From positions 1-20,668 of the forward strand of contig CANDEH010000039.1 in NCBI GenBank assembly GCA_947383645.1: a DNA stretch of 20,668 nucleotides, read 5' to 3'. Under the pieces are notes generated by a model. That model did no database searches. It had not been told where the DNA came from and saw only the letters and a program-made list of their open reading frames with translations. The position numbers and the translations under genes were made by a program. Each line of letters begins with the position of its first letter. The first letter of the stretch is position 1. Source of the DNA: an uncultured Clostridia bacterium (GTDB taxonomy: Bacteria; Bacillota; Clostridia; Oscillospirales; Oscillospiraceae). Shown here piece by piece: positions 1 through 6,724 of this stretch.

Positions 1-419
1 CCGTGGCCCAGCTCATAGCAGAGGCCCAGCTCGCAGATGGCGGGGGGATAGCCCTGCTCCGCGGCGCCGGCGAAGAGCTCCACGGCCTTCTCCTCGTCCC
101 GCTCGGTGCCCACGCCCTTGATGTAGCACAGGCCCAAGCTGTACTGGGCGGAGATGTGGTCCCCCTCGGCGGCCTTTTTAAACCAGTAGAAGGCCTTCTC
201 CTCGTCTTTGGGGGCCCCGTCCCGGCCGTGGCAGTAGTTCTGGGCCAGCTGGTTGGCAGCGTCCAGGTCCCCCTCCTCCGCGGCGGAGAGCAGCTCCCGG
301 AAGTTCTGCTCCTTCCCCGCCGACATATCCGCAAGGCTCTGCATCAGCTGCGGGTTGAAGTACACCATGGTGGTACTGTCATCATTGTGCTGCAAGCTGT
401 CGTTCTGATCCGTCGCCAT
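1..419 (-). CDS. Sel1-repeat (TPR-like) protein, 5' part only
   Basis: The first 139 codons of a gene that runs off the left edge. After an acidic, polar N-terminus of about 45 residues come helical repeats of about 36 residues (roughly 51-86, 87-122 and the start of a third from 123). They carry the Sel1 signature: A..LG.CY..G.G...D..KA...F..AAEQG. Sel1 repeats are protein-protein interaction modules. No signal peptide is seen in the visible part, so a cytoplasmic scaffold is inferred. The start is the ATG at 419, preceded by AAGGAAGCAGGA. A good promoter lies at 482-510. The C-terminal part, which could add an enzymatic domain, is outside the window, so the function stays open. Confidence 0.8.
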   Translation of the reverse strand, partial: MATDQNDSLQHNDDSTTMVYFNPQLMQSLADMSAGKEQNFRELLSAAEEGDLDAANQLAQNYCHGRDGAPKDEEKAFYWFKKAAEGDHISAQYSLGLCYIKGVGTERDEEKAVELFAGAAEQGYPPAICELGLCYELGH

Positions 420-481
420 ATGTCCTGCTTCCTTTCTGTTGTGAGTAGCGGAGGCGCACCCCCGGATGTTATGTGAGGTCC

Positions 482-510
482 ATTCTATCAAATTTCCCGC
501 CGGAACGCAA
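482..510 (-). promoter_or_regulatory. Putative sigma-A promoter of the Sel1-repeat gene
   Basis: On the minus strand, TTGCGT (510-505) and TAGAAT (487-482) are separated by 17 bases. This gives a leader of about 55 nt before the Sel1 start codon. Match to consensus is 3/6 and 5/6. Confidence 0.55.
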
Positions 511-539
511 TATACTTAAGAGAGACCTCCGATGAGAAG

Positions 540-850
540 GCAAAAATTTTTAAAGGCGGCGGCACGCGCGCCGCACCCTGTCAAAGCGCCGCCGCGGCCC
601 GCCCTGCCTCAGTCTGTCAAAAAAAATCAACAGAGCCGGATGGCGGTAAGGAGGATAGTGTGAAAGGAACCCAAGAGGGGTTCCTTTCGCGTTAAATCGT
701 CCGCCCACAGGCGACAGATTTCGGCTTGCAGCCGAAATCTGGTAGCCCCGGCAACTGTGTTGCCGGGGCTGCCCAAGAGGGGGCCCTTCGTGTGCAATTG
801 CCCGCCCTGCCTCTGATTCTCCTGTGATGGGCCGGCCCCCTGCGCTGTCC
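540..850. repeat. Gene-free spacer with a tandem array of perfect hairpins
   Basis: About 300 bases between the Sel1 and carboxypeptidase genes contain no convincing gene. Three perfect hairpins stand in a row: 662-672/678-688 (11 bp, loop AAGAG), 715-726/730-741 (12 bp, loop TGC) and 744-754/760-770 (11 bp, loop CTGTG). None has a clean T-tract directly after it, so they look like REP-type palindromes rather than ordinary terminators. Two related motifs beginning CCCAAGAGGGG occur at 670-705 and 772-806, and a third relative lies at 6688-6724. Similar arrays of short hairpins follow the tRNA at 2291-2340. Confidence 0.6.
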
Positions 851-851
851 T

Positions 852-1997
852 TCATCCCACCTGCCGGAAGTCCTCCACCATAAACGCCAGCTTCAGGCAG
901 CGCGCCAGGATCTGTCCGTAGTTCAGCCGCTCCACGGCCTCCCCGGCCACCAGAGGGATTCTGGCCACCTCCCGCTCTCCCGCGGTGACCACCAGCTCCC
1001 CCATCGCCTGTCCCGCCTCCACCGGAGCCTGGAGCGACTCCACAAGGTGTACCTCCTGCCCCAGATCCGCCGCCTGGGACTTCTCCAGCAGCAGGGCGTC
1101 CCCCGCCCCCAGGACCGGCTGGACGTAGTCGGAGGTCCCCAGCGCCACCGGCACCGCCGGCAGCACCTGCTCCGGCTGGACGTGGACCAGGGAGTAGAGG
1201 GAGAAGCCGTAACTGAGGAGCACCTTGGCGCTCTCAAACCGCTGGGGGCCGGTGGGGGATCCCATGATTACGGCAATGAGCTCCATCCCCTCCCGCTCCG
1301 CCGTGGCGGAGATGCAGTACCCGGCGGCGTCGGTGCTGCCGGTCTTGAGGCCGGTGGTGCCCTCGTAGAAGCGCACCAGCTTGTTGGTGTTGGACAGCGT
1401 AAAGGCCCCGTCCCGGAGACTGTCCATCCAGATGGTGGTAAAGCGGCGGATGTCCGGATGGTTCAAAATCAGCTCCCGGCTCATCAGGGCAATATCGTAG
1501 GCGCTGGTCACATGGCCCTGGGCGGGGAGCCCGGTACAGTTGAGAAAGGTGGTGTCCTCCATCCCCAGCTCCGCCGAGCGCTGGTTCATCCGGGCCACGA
1601 AGTTCTCCGCACTGCCGGCCACGTGCTCGGCCAGGGCCACCGCCGCGTCGTTGCCCGAGGCCACACAGACCGCCTTCAGCAGGTCCTCCACGCTCATCTG
1701 CTCGTTCTCCTTCAGGTACACCTGGGACCCGCCCATGGAGGCGGCGTAGGCGCTCACGCCCACCATGTCCTCGTAGCGCAGGGTGCCGCTGTCGATGGCC
1801 TCCATCACCAGCAGCAGGGTCATCACTTTGGTGACGCTGGCCGGCTCCAGCGCGGCGTGCTCATTTTCGGCGTAGAGTACCTTTCCGGTCTCCTTCTCCA
1901 TGAGGATGCAGCTCTTGGCATCCACACGCAGCGGCTGGGCATAGACCGGCAGGCTGAGCAGGCATGCCGCGCACAGCGCCGCAAGGACTCGTTTCAT
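852..1997 (-). CDS. dacF: Serine-type D-Ala-D-Ala carboxypeptidase (DacF/PBP5-like, peptidase S11)
   Basis: A low-molecular-weight penicillin-binding protein that trims the terminal D-Ala from peptidoglycan pentapeptides outside the membrane. All three active-site motifs are present: SVTK at about residues 54-57 (nucleophile Ser), SGN at about 114-116 and KTG at about 218-220. An N-terminal signal peptide (hydrophobic stretch VLAALCAACLLSLPVYA) is followed by the mature enzyme. The C-terminal 120 residues form the PBP5-type beta domain and end in a hydrophobic, probably membrane-associating helix. Length (381 aa) is normal for the family. I chose the ATG at 1997 over the one at 2003 because AGGAG then lies 8 bases upstream instead of 2. 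DacF is sporulation-linked in Bacillus, but no spore-sigma promoter was identified here. The symbol is by family resemblance; dacA/dacB naming would also be defensible. Confidence 0.9.
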   Translation of the reverse strand: MKRVLAALCAACLLSLPVYAQPLRVDAKSCILMEKETGKVLYAENEHAALEPASVTKVMTLLLVMEAIDSGTLRYEDMVGVSAYAASMGGSQVYLKENEQMSVEDLLKAVCVASGNDAAVALAEHVAGSAENFVARMNQRSAELGMEDTTFLNCTGLPAQGHVTSAYDIALMSRELILNHPDIRRFTTIWMDSLRDGAFTLSNTNKLVRFYEGTTGLKTGSTDAAGYCISATAEREGMELIAVIMGSPTGPQRFESAKVLLSYGFSLYSLVHVQPEQVLPAVPVALGTSDYVQPVLGAGDALLLEKSQAADLGQEVHLVESLQAPVEAGQAMGELVVTAGEREVARIPLVAGEAVERLNYGQILARCLKLAFMVEDFRQVG

Positions 1998-2100
1998 GGT
2001 CATCTCTCCTTTTCTCTCCTGATCCCGCCCTGATGGGGGCTGTTCTATCCCACTCTATGTCCCGCCGGAAAAAATCATGCCGCAGCGGGCATATTTCGAG

Positions 2101-2129
2101 TTGCATTCTGCAAAAAGCTGTGGTATAAT
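2101..2129 (+). promoter_or_regulatory. Promoter of tRNA-Gly
   Basis: TTGCAT (2101-2106), a 17-base spacer and TATAAT (2124-2129) preceded by TGG (extended -10). The transcript would start a few bases before the tRNA at 2141. This is the strongest promoter in the window. Confidence 0.85.
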
Positions 2130-2140
2130 GAGTCACGTTC

Positions 2141-2214
2141 GCGGGGTTAGTACATCGGTAGTATGTCAGCTTCCCAAGCTGAAGAGGCGGGTTCGATTCC
2201 CGTACCCCGCTCCA
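2141..2214 (+). tRNA. tRNA-Gly (anticodon CCC)
   Basis: A complete cloverleaf reads GGG codons. The acceptor arm is GCGGGGT/ACCCCGC, the D stem is GTAC/GTAT with loop ATCGGTA, and the anticodon stem is TCAGC/GCTGA around loop TTCCCAA. The T arm is GCGGG/CCCGT with loop TTCGATT. Discriminator T and CCA (2212-2214) are encoded. A single-gene unit with its own promoter at 2101-2129. Confidence 0.95.
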
Positions 2215-2215
2215 C

Positions 2216-2259
2216 TGAAACAGGAAGGACAGGGCATTCGCCCTGTCCTTCCTGTTTCA
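2216..2259 (+). terminator. Perfect 20-bp hairpin directly after tRNA-Gly
   Basis: Arms 2216-2235 and 2240-2259 are fully complementary with an ATTC loop. Position directly after the CCA end suggests a terminator or processing structure for the tRNA transcript. No T-tract follows (AGTGGG), which is atypical for an intrinsic terminator, so it may instead belong to the hairpin repeat array downstream. Confidence 0.55.
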
Positions 2260-2409
2260 AGTGGGAACCTTCGGTTCATTTGACATGCTCGGGGCAAATG
2301 AATTGCCCCTGCGCCAAGGTTTTGGCCTTCAGGCCAAAACGCTTGTACGCCGCGCTTGCGGCGGCTCGCTGGCGCTCGCGGCTCTGACGGGGCGGAATCT
2401 TTTTTGTCA
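2260..2409. repeat. Hairpin array downstream of tRNA-Gly
   Basis: Further inverted repeats follow the tRNA hairpin: 2291-2297/2303-2309 (GGGGCAA/TTGCCCC) and 2319-2327/2332-2340 (GTTTTGGCC/GGCCAAAAC). GC-rich, partly palindromic sequence continues from about 2345 to 2395 (GCGGC/GCTCGC units). Their size and spacing resemble the array at 662-770. No gene is supported on either strand; open frames across it are artefacts that read through the tRNA. Confidence 0.5.
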
Positions 2410-2625
2410 ATGAGAGACAAGTTGAAATGGATTGATGGTATGGATGCCAAAGTCAGCGAAGAAATCAAGGCGCGCTCTGATGAAATTGGCGGATGCGGTA
2501 CGCAATTTGCCGGCCCTGCTCCCGGCGGCTTCGGAGCGGAGGGCGGGCCTGTTGCCGCAGGCGCCTACAGCCAAGCCCGTAGCGCCGCCATACGGCTCTC
2601 CGCGTCCGCGCGGCCCATGCGGTAG
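2410..2625 (+). CDS. Possible short ORF or gene remnant (71 codons)
   Basis: An ATG at 2410 opens a frame whose first 27 residues (MRDKLKWIDGMDAK, then a charged helix rich in E, K and R) look like plausible protein and are less GC-rich than the surroundings. The remainder becomes Gly/Pro/Ala-rich and runs antiparallel into the 3' end of the patatin gene, which looks non-coding. No good ribosome binding site is visible (TTTTTGTCA precedes the ATG). It may be a decayed 5' fragment of a lost gene or a chance frame. I do not recognise it. Confidence 0.2.
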   Translation: MRDKLKWIDGMDAKVSEEIKARSDEIGGCGTQFAGPAPGGFGAEGGPVAAGAYSQARSAAIRLSASARPMR

Positions 2626-3401
2626 ACGGCCTCGATCTTCTCCGGGTCCGTTTCGGTGCGGCCGATGGGCAGGGCGGAGCGGGGCCGGATCACGAAGGCC
2701 GTCCCCTCCCTGACCCGGCGGGCGATCAGATCCATGGTCTGGTTGTAGACGATGTGCCGCCGCGCCATGGCCCGGCGAAAGGCCGGGTATCCGGCGTAGC
2801 GCAGGCGGAGAAGGGGGTTGTTCTCAGAGAACTTCACATAGTCGGCGGGCCGGGTGAGCACCACGATATTGCGCCCATACCCCATCTCCTCGAAGGCCCG
2901 GACCGGCACGCTGTCCGCCACCCCGCCGTCCAGATAGCGCCGCCCGTTGATGCGCACGGTCCGGGCGGCTAAGGGCATGGAGGCGGAGGCGCGGAGGTAG
3001 TCGATCTGGGCCATGAGATCATCTAAGAGGATATACTCCGCCGCACCGGTGTCCACATTGGTACAGACCACGTAGAAGGGGATGCGGGCGTTTCGGAATG
3101 CCTCGTTGTCGAAGGGGTCCAGCGCGCAGGGCAGCTCCCGGTAGCAGAAGTCGGTGTCCACCATGTTCCCGGTCTTCAGCAGGGAGCGGAAGCTGAGAAA
3201 GCGGGGGTCCCGGGCGTACTTTTTGTAGTAGCGGATACTCCGCCCCTGCTGGCCGGAGACGTAGTTGCAGCCGTGGATGGCCCCGGCGGAGACGCCGATC
3301 ACGCCGTCGGCGGCGATGCGGTGCTCCATCAGCACGTCCAGCACGCCGGCGGTGTAGATGCCGCGCATGGCGCCGCCCTCTAAAATCAGACCGGTTTTCA
3401 T
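2565..3401 (-). CDS. Patatin-like phospholipase (bacterial RssA/YjjU-type)
   Basis: A 278-residue patatin-fold lipid acyl hydrolase. The oxyanion-hole motif GGAMRG is at residues 9-14, the nucleophile elbow GVSAG at 36-40 (Ser38), and the catalytic DGG at 158-160 (Asp158). The Ser-Asp dyad is therefore intact. No signal peptide or membrane segment is seen, so it should be cytoplasmic and act on phospholipids or acyl esters; the substrate is unknown. The ATG at 3401 is chosen because GGAGG lies about 8 bases upstream and the protein then begins at the usual position just before the first beta strand. The open frame continues upstream to 3608, but that stretch covers the intergenic hairpin and is not family-like. 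It is divergent from the DUF4230 gene. Confidence 0.9.
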   Translation of the reverse strand: MKTGLILEGGAMRGIYTAGVLDVLMEHRIAADGVIGVSAGAIHGCNYVSGQQGRSIRYYKKYARDPRFLSFRSLLKTGNMVDTDFCYRELPCALDPFDNEAFRNARIPFYVVCTNVDTGAAEYILLDDLMAQIDYLRASASMPLAARTVRINGRRYLDGGVADSVPVRAFEEMGYGRNIVVLTRPADYVKFSENNPLLRLRYAGYPAFRRAMARRHIVYNQTMDLIARRVREGTAFVIRPRSALPIGRTETDPEKIEAVYRMGRADAESRMAALRAWL

Positions 3402-3429
3402 GGCCGGTTCCTCCCTCCTCTCCTCCCTC

Positions 3430-3458
3430 TTGCGCGGGGAGGAGAATTCTGTTATAAT
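3430..3458 (+). promoter_or_regulatory. Putative promoter of the DUF4230 gene
   Basis: TATAAT (3453-3458) with TTGCGC (3430-3435) 17 bases upstream. The -10 is perfect and the -35 is weak. The transcript would begin near 3465 and carry the hairpin at 3486-3538 in its leader. Confidence 0.55.
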
Positions 3459-3485
3459 CGACAGAAGAAAAAGCGGGGTATGGCG

Positions 3486-3538
3486 GGTCTGTTGACAAAG
3501 TCGTCTGCCGGCGTCCGGCGCGATTTTGTCAGCAGACC
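3486..3538. repeat. Large inverted repeat in the leader of the DUF4230 gene
   Basis: Arms 3486-3503 and 3521-3538 match at 16 of 18 positions. The interior itself folds (GCCGG 3507-3511 / CCGGC 3515-3519). It lies between the divergent lipase and DUF4230 genes. It could be an RNA structure, a protein-binding palindrome or a small repeat; the sequence does not decide. Confidence 0.6.
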
Positions 3539-3582
3539 TGTAGTGTACCACAGAATATGCCAAAAGGGAAGGGGGAAGTCCT

Positions 3583-4332
3583 GTGCCTGTTGAGGAGGAG
3601 AAGCGCACCGCGCCGCCCCGCTGGACGCGGGAGAAGCTGCGGCCCTACTGGGTCATCCTTTTGCTGGTGGTGCTGTGCATCGTCCTGGGAAAGGGGCTCT
3701 GGGACGCGCAGAGGCGGGAGCGGGACCAGGAGGCCGTCCTGGAGGCCCAGCGGGCCGCCATCGCCCAGCTGCAAAAGAAGCCGGAGGAGGACGGCGGCCT
3801 GCTGCACGAGGGGGAGGCCAGAATCACCGGCGACACCATCCGGGAGCAGTTTGGCGAGCTGGGGGAGCTGGTGTCCATTGAGTGCATCTACACCAACGCC
3901 GACCAGTATGAGAACCAGAACCAGGTCACCGTTTTCAAGTGGGAGGTGGGGGTCCCCTTCACCGCCAAGAGCTTTTTGATCTCCTACGACGGGCGCATCA
4001 AGGCCGGCGTGGCGCTGTCAGAGGTGCAGGTGGACGTGAACGACAACGCCCGCACCGTCACTGTGACCCTGCCCCCGGCGGAGATCACCTCCCATGAGAT
4101 CTTCGAGGACAACATCCGGGTATTTAACGAGCGGGACGGCATCTTCAACAAGATCACCGTGGAGAACTACGCCGACTTCATCAGCGGACAGAAGACCGTG
4201 ATGGAGGAGCGGGCCATCGATTTGGGCCTGCTGACCAGCGCCGACAAAAACGCCCAGACGGTGATCCGCTCCCTGCTGTCCACCCTGCCGGGGATGGAGA
4301 ACTACCGCCTCACCGTCGTCACAGCACGGTGA
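3583..4332 (+). CDS. DUF4230 family membrane-anchored protein
   Basis: A 249-residue protein with a basic cytoplasmic N-terminus, one membrane segment at about residues 21-39 (YWVILLLVVLCIVLG) and a short coiled region to about residue 65. An extracytoplasmic domain follows that fits the DUF4230 pattern: an amphipathic segment with VDVNDNARTVTVTLPPAEI, then EIFEDNIRVFNERDGIFNKI, then a helical C-terminus containing QKTVMEERAIDLGLL. The molecular function of the family is unknown; a single-pass anchored envelope protein is all that can be inferred. The start is GTG at 3583, with a purine-rich GGGGGAAG about 7 bases upstream; no ATG fits better. It appears monocistronic, with promoter at 3430-3458. 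Confidence 0.8.
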   Translation: MPVEEEKRTAPPRWTREKLRPYWVILLLVVLCIVLGKGLWDAQRRERDQEAVLEAQRAAIAQLQKKPEEDGGLLHEGEARITGDTIREQFGELGELVSIECIYTNADQYENQNQVTVFKWEVGVPFTAKSFLISYDGRIKAGVALSEVQVDVNDNARTVTVTLPPAEITSHEIFEDNIRVFNERDGIFNKITVENYADFISGQKTVMEERAIDLGLLTSADKNAQTVIRSLLSTLPGMENYRLTVVTAR

Positions 4333-4492
4333 CAGAGGGGGCCGCTAACCGGTCCTTTCAGCCGTGATTTTGTCCTGCCCCGGTCCTGCCGGGCGGCATG
4401 GAATCCCCCGCAAGAAAGCAGACGGCACAAGCGGGCATCCCTGATGATGAGATTCCGTAACGATAGTTTCAAATCAACAAGTAAGCCATTCA

Positions 4493-5158
4493 CTACTTTT
4501 CAATGATGGAACTCAGCAATTCGGGCCAGCGCGTAAATACTTCTTTTCCTACAATGACTTCATCCACAAGGCCGGAGTTCAGAATATCAATGATCCTACA
4601 CAAATAAGATTTTCCATCAATCCACCATGTCTTATAAGCATCCAGGAAAAACACATGGGTAATAGGTCTCCCGGAGCGATATGAAACATCTCTAAATTCA
4701 TAGCCATCCAATTGTGTTTCATACACTCCATCAGCGACGCGACTCCCGAATGTTGTAGCATAGTAATATTCCTTGATTTCCCATAAAATCCGGGGATTAA
4801 TAATATTGGGATAGGCGCCATCAAAGCGCCTGGATGATGCACCGATAATATGGTTCTCATCATCAAAGACGTATACCAATCCCCTGGGATCATCATTGAA
4901 TCCTAAAGACCCATCATAGATAGATGAGCGCCGGATGGTATCTTCTGTCAAGATATTTATTATAGCAGTAAAGAAAGCGATCTGTTTCATGGCCCCTTTC
5001 TGCTTATTCATAGGAATTTTACACTGAAAACAGTTTTCTTGATGCAGAGGATATAGGTTTTGAAATGCTTCTCTTGCTGTATCAGCGTTCATCAAATTGT
5101 AACGGACGAAGTCATTAAGTAAATCAGCACGTTTATCAAAATACGATTTTGCAGTCAA
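4493..5158 (-). CDS. Putative Type II restriction endonuclease (PD-(D/E)XK-like)
   Basis: The open frame gives 221 residues from a TTG codon. Its central region has a likely PD-(D/E)XK core: Asp113 within FDGAYPN, then LWEIKEYY with Glu127-x-Lys129, where the metal-binding and catalytic residues are expected. It sits head-to-head with an adenine methyltransferase inside an AT-rich island, which strongly supports a restriction role; the recognition site cannot be read from sequence. The start is doubtful. No ATG or ribosome binding site precedes the TTG, and the same frame stays open upstream to about 5266 (a TAG) with protein-like residues (YYNNFDTVRTYSIAEIDRL). The real protein may begin at a non-ATG codon near 5257, or the 5' end may be missing. 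An alternative is another nuclease fold; I cannot name a specific family. Confidence 0.65.
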   Translation of the reverse strand: MTAKSYFDKRADLLNDFVRYNLMNADTAREAFQNLYPLHQENCFQCKIPMNKQKGAMKQIAFFTAIINILTEDTIRRSSIYDGSLGFNDDPRGLVYVFDDENHIIGASSRRFDGAYPNIINPRILWEIKEYYYATTFGSRVADGVYETQLDGYEFRDVSYRSGRPITHVFFLDAYKTWWIDGKSYLCRIIDILNSGLVDEVIVGKEVFTRWPELLSSIIEK

Positions 5159-5260
5159 AATAGCATCATAATCTACGGCAATCCCATTTTGAGAAACAAG
5201 CCGATCAATTTCAGCTATGGAATAAGTACGAACTGTATCAAAATTATTATAATAGCCTTG

Positions 5261-5288
5261 CAGACTATCAGTCTACAGACTATAAGTT
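5261..5288. promoter_or_regulatory. Operator-like tandem GACT-N3-AGTC boxes between endonuclease and methylase
   Basis: GACT-ATC-AGTC (5263-5273) is followed by GACT-ATA-AGTT (5278-5288), with CAGACTAT directly repeated at 5261-5268 and 5276-5283. The layout resembles the C-boxes (GACTnnnAGTC pairs) bound by controller proteins of some restriction-modification systems. The centres are 15 bases apart, less than in the classic examples as I recall them, and no controller gene is visible in the island. Functional assignment is therefore inference. Confidence 0.4.
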
Positions 5289-5307
5289 ACGGCCGTGGGG
5301 TAGTTAA

Positions 5308-6165
5308 ATGGTTCCCGCACTTTTGAAATGGATAGGCAACAAGCAACGCTTTGCCAGTGTAATTGTTGCGAATATGCCAACTATCTTCAATAATTATTAT
5401 GAACCGTTTTTGGGTAGCGGTGCTGTGCTTGCCGAACTTCTTATGCAAGATGATGCCAGTTTATACCCACATTTTAATCATGCCTATGGTAGTGATATTC
5501 TTCCTTTCCTGATTGATATCTTTAGAAGCGTCAAAGAGGATCCCAATAAAATTATCGAGTATTATAGCAAAGAAATATCTTCTTACTACGAAAACCCAGA
5601 GGAACAGTATGAATTAATAAGGAACAGATTCAATCAAGACCACAACGCATTTGATTTCTGTTTACTATCAAGAACTTGCTATTCTGGAGTTATTCGCTTT
5701 AGAAAAGCAGATGGATACATGAGCACACCCAAAGGCCCTCACAATCCAATCAAGCCATCTGTATTTGCAAATCGCGTTGCATTATGGTCTAATTTAATTC
5801 AAAAAGCTGACTTTTATACCGAAAGCTTCGAAAAAGCTATGGCAAAACCACAACATGGAGATGTAGTTTATTGTGATCCGCCATACACGCATAGTCAGAG
5901 CATTATTTATGGGGCACAAGACTTTAACATTAAAGTTTTGTGGAACAAGATTGCTGAATGTAAAGATCGTGGCGCTTATGTAATGCTATCTATTAATGGC
6001 AGTCGTGAATCAGAGAAAAAAGATATATCAATAGATATTCCCGCAGGCTTATTTGACAGAGAGCTAACCGTTAACTGTGGAACTTCCATGATAGATCGTC
6101 TGCAAAATTCGGGAAAAGATATGGTAGATGAAGTTGTACATGATAAACTGCTGTTAACTTGGTAG
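5308..6165 (+). CDS. DNA adenine N6-methyltransferase (D12/Dam class)
   Basis: A complete 285-residue alpha-class adenine methylase, which transfers a methyl group from S-adenosylmethionine to N6 of adenine in DNA. Motif X is at the N-terminus (KWIGNKQRF, about 7-15), the SAM-binding motif is EPFLGSG (32-38), and the catalytic motif IV is DPPY (190-193). A target-recognition segment lies between, containing the family-like CYSGVIRF and GYMSTPKGPHNP. Dam-like order and length are normal. The ATG at 5308 is fixed by an in-frame TAA directly before it, with GGGG about 7 bases upstream as a modest ribosome binding site. It is divergent from the putative endonuclease and presumably protects the host from it. 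Confidence 0.92.
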   Translation: MVPALLKWIGNKQRFASVIVANMPTIFNNYYEPFLGSGAVLAELLMQDDASLYPHFNHAYGSDILPFLIDIFRSVKEDPNKIIEYYSKEISSYYENPEEQYELIRNRFNQDHNAFDFCLLSRTCYSGVIRFRKADGYMSTPKGPHNPIKPSVFANRVALWSNLIQKADFYTESFEKAMAKPQHGDVVYCDPPYTHSQSIIYGAQDFNIKVLWNKIAECKDRGAYVMLSINGSRESEKKDISIDIPAGLFDRELTVNCGTSMIDRLQNSGKDMVDEVVHDKLLLTW

Positions 6166-6344
6166 CCAAATCGAACGGGGTTCCATCCAAGAAATCAGGG
6201 ATGCTACCTCTCGTTACAGATGCATGATGACATGTATAAAAATTTACCAATATACGATTGACAAACCGCTTTCCCACGTGGTATCCTGCAAAACTCCCTT
6301 ATGGGCGTGACAACTGAATAGGCTATACTAATTGGAACAGTAAA

Positions 6345-6424
6345 AGCCGGTTACATACACAATCCAAACAAACACCAGTAAGGCGCGGGCCACCCTGCTG
6401 GTGTGGTTGTGTATGCAACCGGCT
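6345..6424 (-). terminator. Long imperfect hairpin, terminator-like on the minus strand
   Basis: Outer arms 6345-6362 and 6407-6424 agree at 17 of 18 positions. Inner arms ACACCAG (6371-6377) and CTGGTGT (6398-6404) continue the fold. Read on the minus strand, the structure ends in TTTT (6344-6341), as an intrinsic terminator would. It could end readthrough from the HtrA operon, or it could be a repeat element marking the right edge of the restriction-modification island. Confidence 0.45.
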
Positions 6425-6687
6425 TCTCTATTTGCCTGAAATGCCCGAAACAATTGAACAACCGTCCGAGAGTGATAATTGTGCCAAGACCTCCCGCTGC
6501 GGGGATCGAGCGAGATAACGCTGCTGAAAAGGAACGGAGCACTCCCGGATAGAACGGCAAACCAACATGACGGTGAAACGCCGTCACGTAACCTCCCCAA
6601 AATTCATTCTGACGGCATTTTGCTGTCGCCCTTGTATGGCCCATGCGAGCCCCCTCGTATGGATGTGGCGCCATTTTTGATGTCACA

Positions 6688-6724
6688 CCCCAAAGGGGGC
6701 CCTTTCGCATGCAATCGCCGGCCG
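6688..6724. repeat. Copy of the CCCAAAGGGG dispersed repeat
   Basis: The motif starts with CCCCAAAGGGGGCCCTTTCG and continues with GCAATCGCC and GGCC. It resembles 670-705 and 772-806, which share the CCCAA(G)AGGGG, CCTTTCG and TCGCC-type blocks. The small central hairpin arms vary while the flanks are kept. Confidence 0.5.

Larger units (their letters stand above)
4460..6345. other. AT-rich restriction-modification island
   Basis: The base composition drops sharply from about 4460 to about 6345 relative to the very GC-rich genes on both sides, and codon use shifts to A/T-ending codons. The segment holds exactly two divergent genes, a putative endonuclease and an adenine methyltransferase. 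This is the pattern expected for a horizontally acquired Type II system. No integrase, transposase or clear target-site duplication is visible, so the mechanism of entry is unknown. The right boundary is close to the long hairpin at 6345-6424. Confidence 0.75.

Noticed and set aside
3..476. A plus-strand frame of 157 codons at the left end
   Set aside because: It is antisense to the Sel1-repeat gene, which has clear 36-residue repeats, a start codon and a promoter.
1047..2033. A 328-codon plus-strand frame
   Set aside because: It is antisense to the carboxypeptidase, which has all three penicillin-binding motifs.
541..2400. CRISPR array suggested by regularly spaced hairpins
   Set aside because: The palindromes differ in sequence and spacing, no repeat-spacer periodicity exists and no cas gene is nearby.
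2166..2468. A minus-strand frame reading through tRNA-Gly and the hairpin array
   Set aside because: It covers the antisense of a clear tRNA and palindromic repeats; a protein product is not credible.
4460..6345. Prophage or transposon carrying the restriction-modification genes
   Set aside because: No integrase, transposase, terminal inverted repeats or target-site duplication could be found in the sequence.
6351..6710. A 119-codon minus-strand frame downstream of htrA
   Set aside because: No ribosome binding site precedes it, it spans repeat and hairpin sequence, and its end lies inside the long hairpin at 6345-6424.
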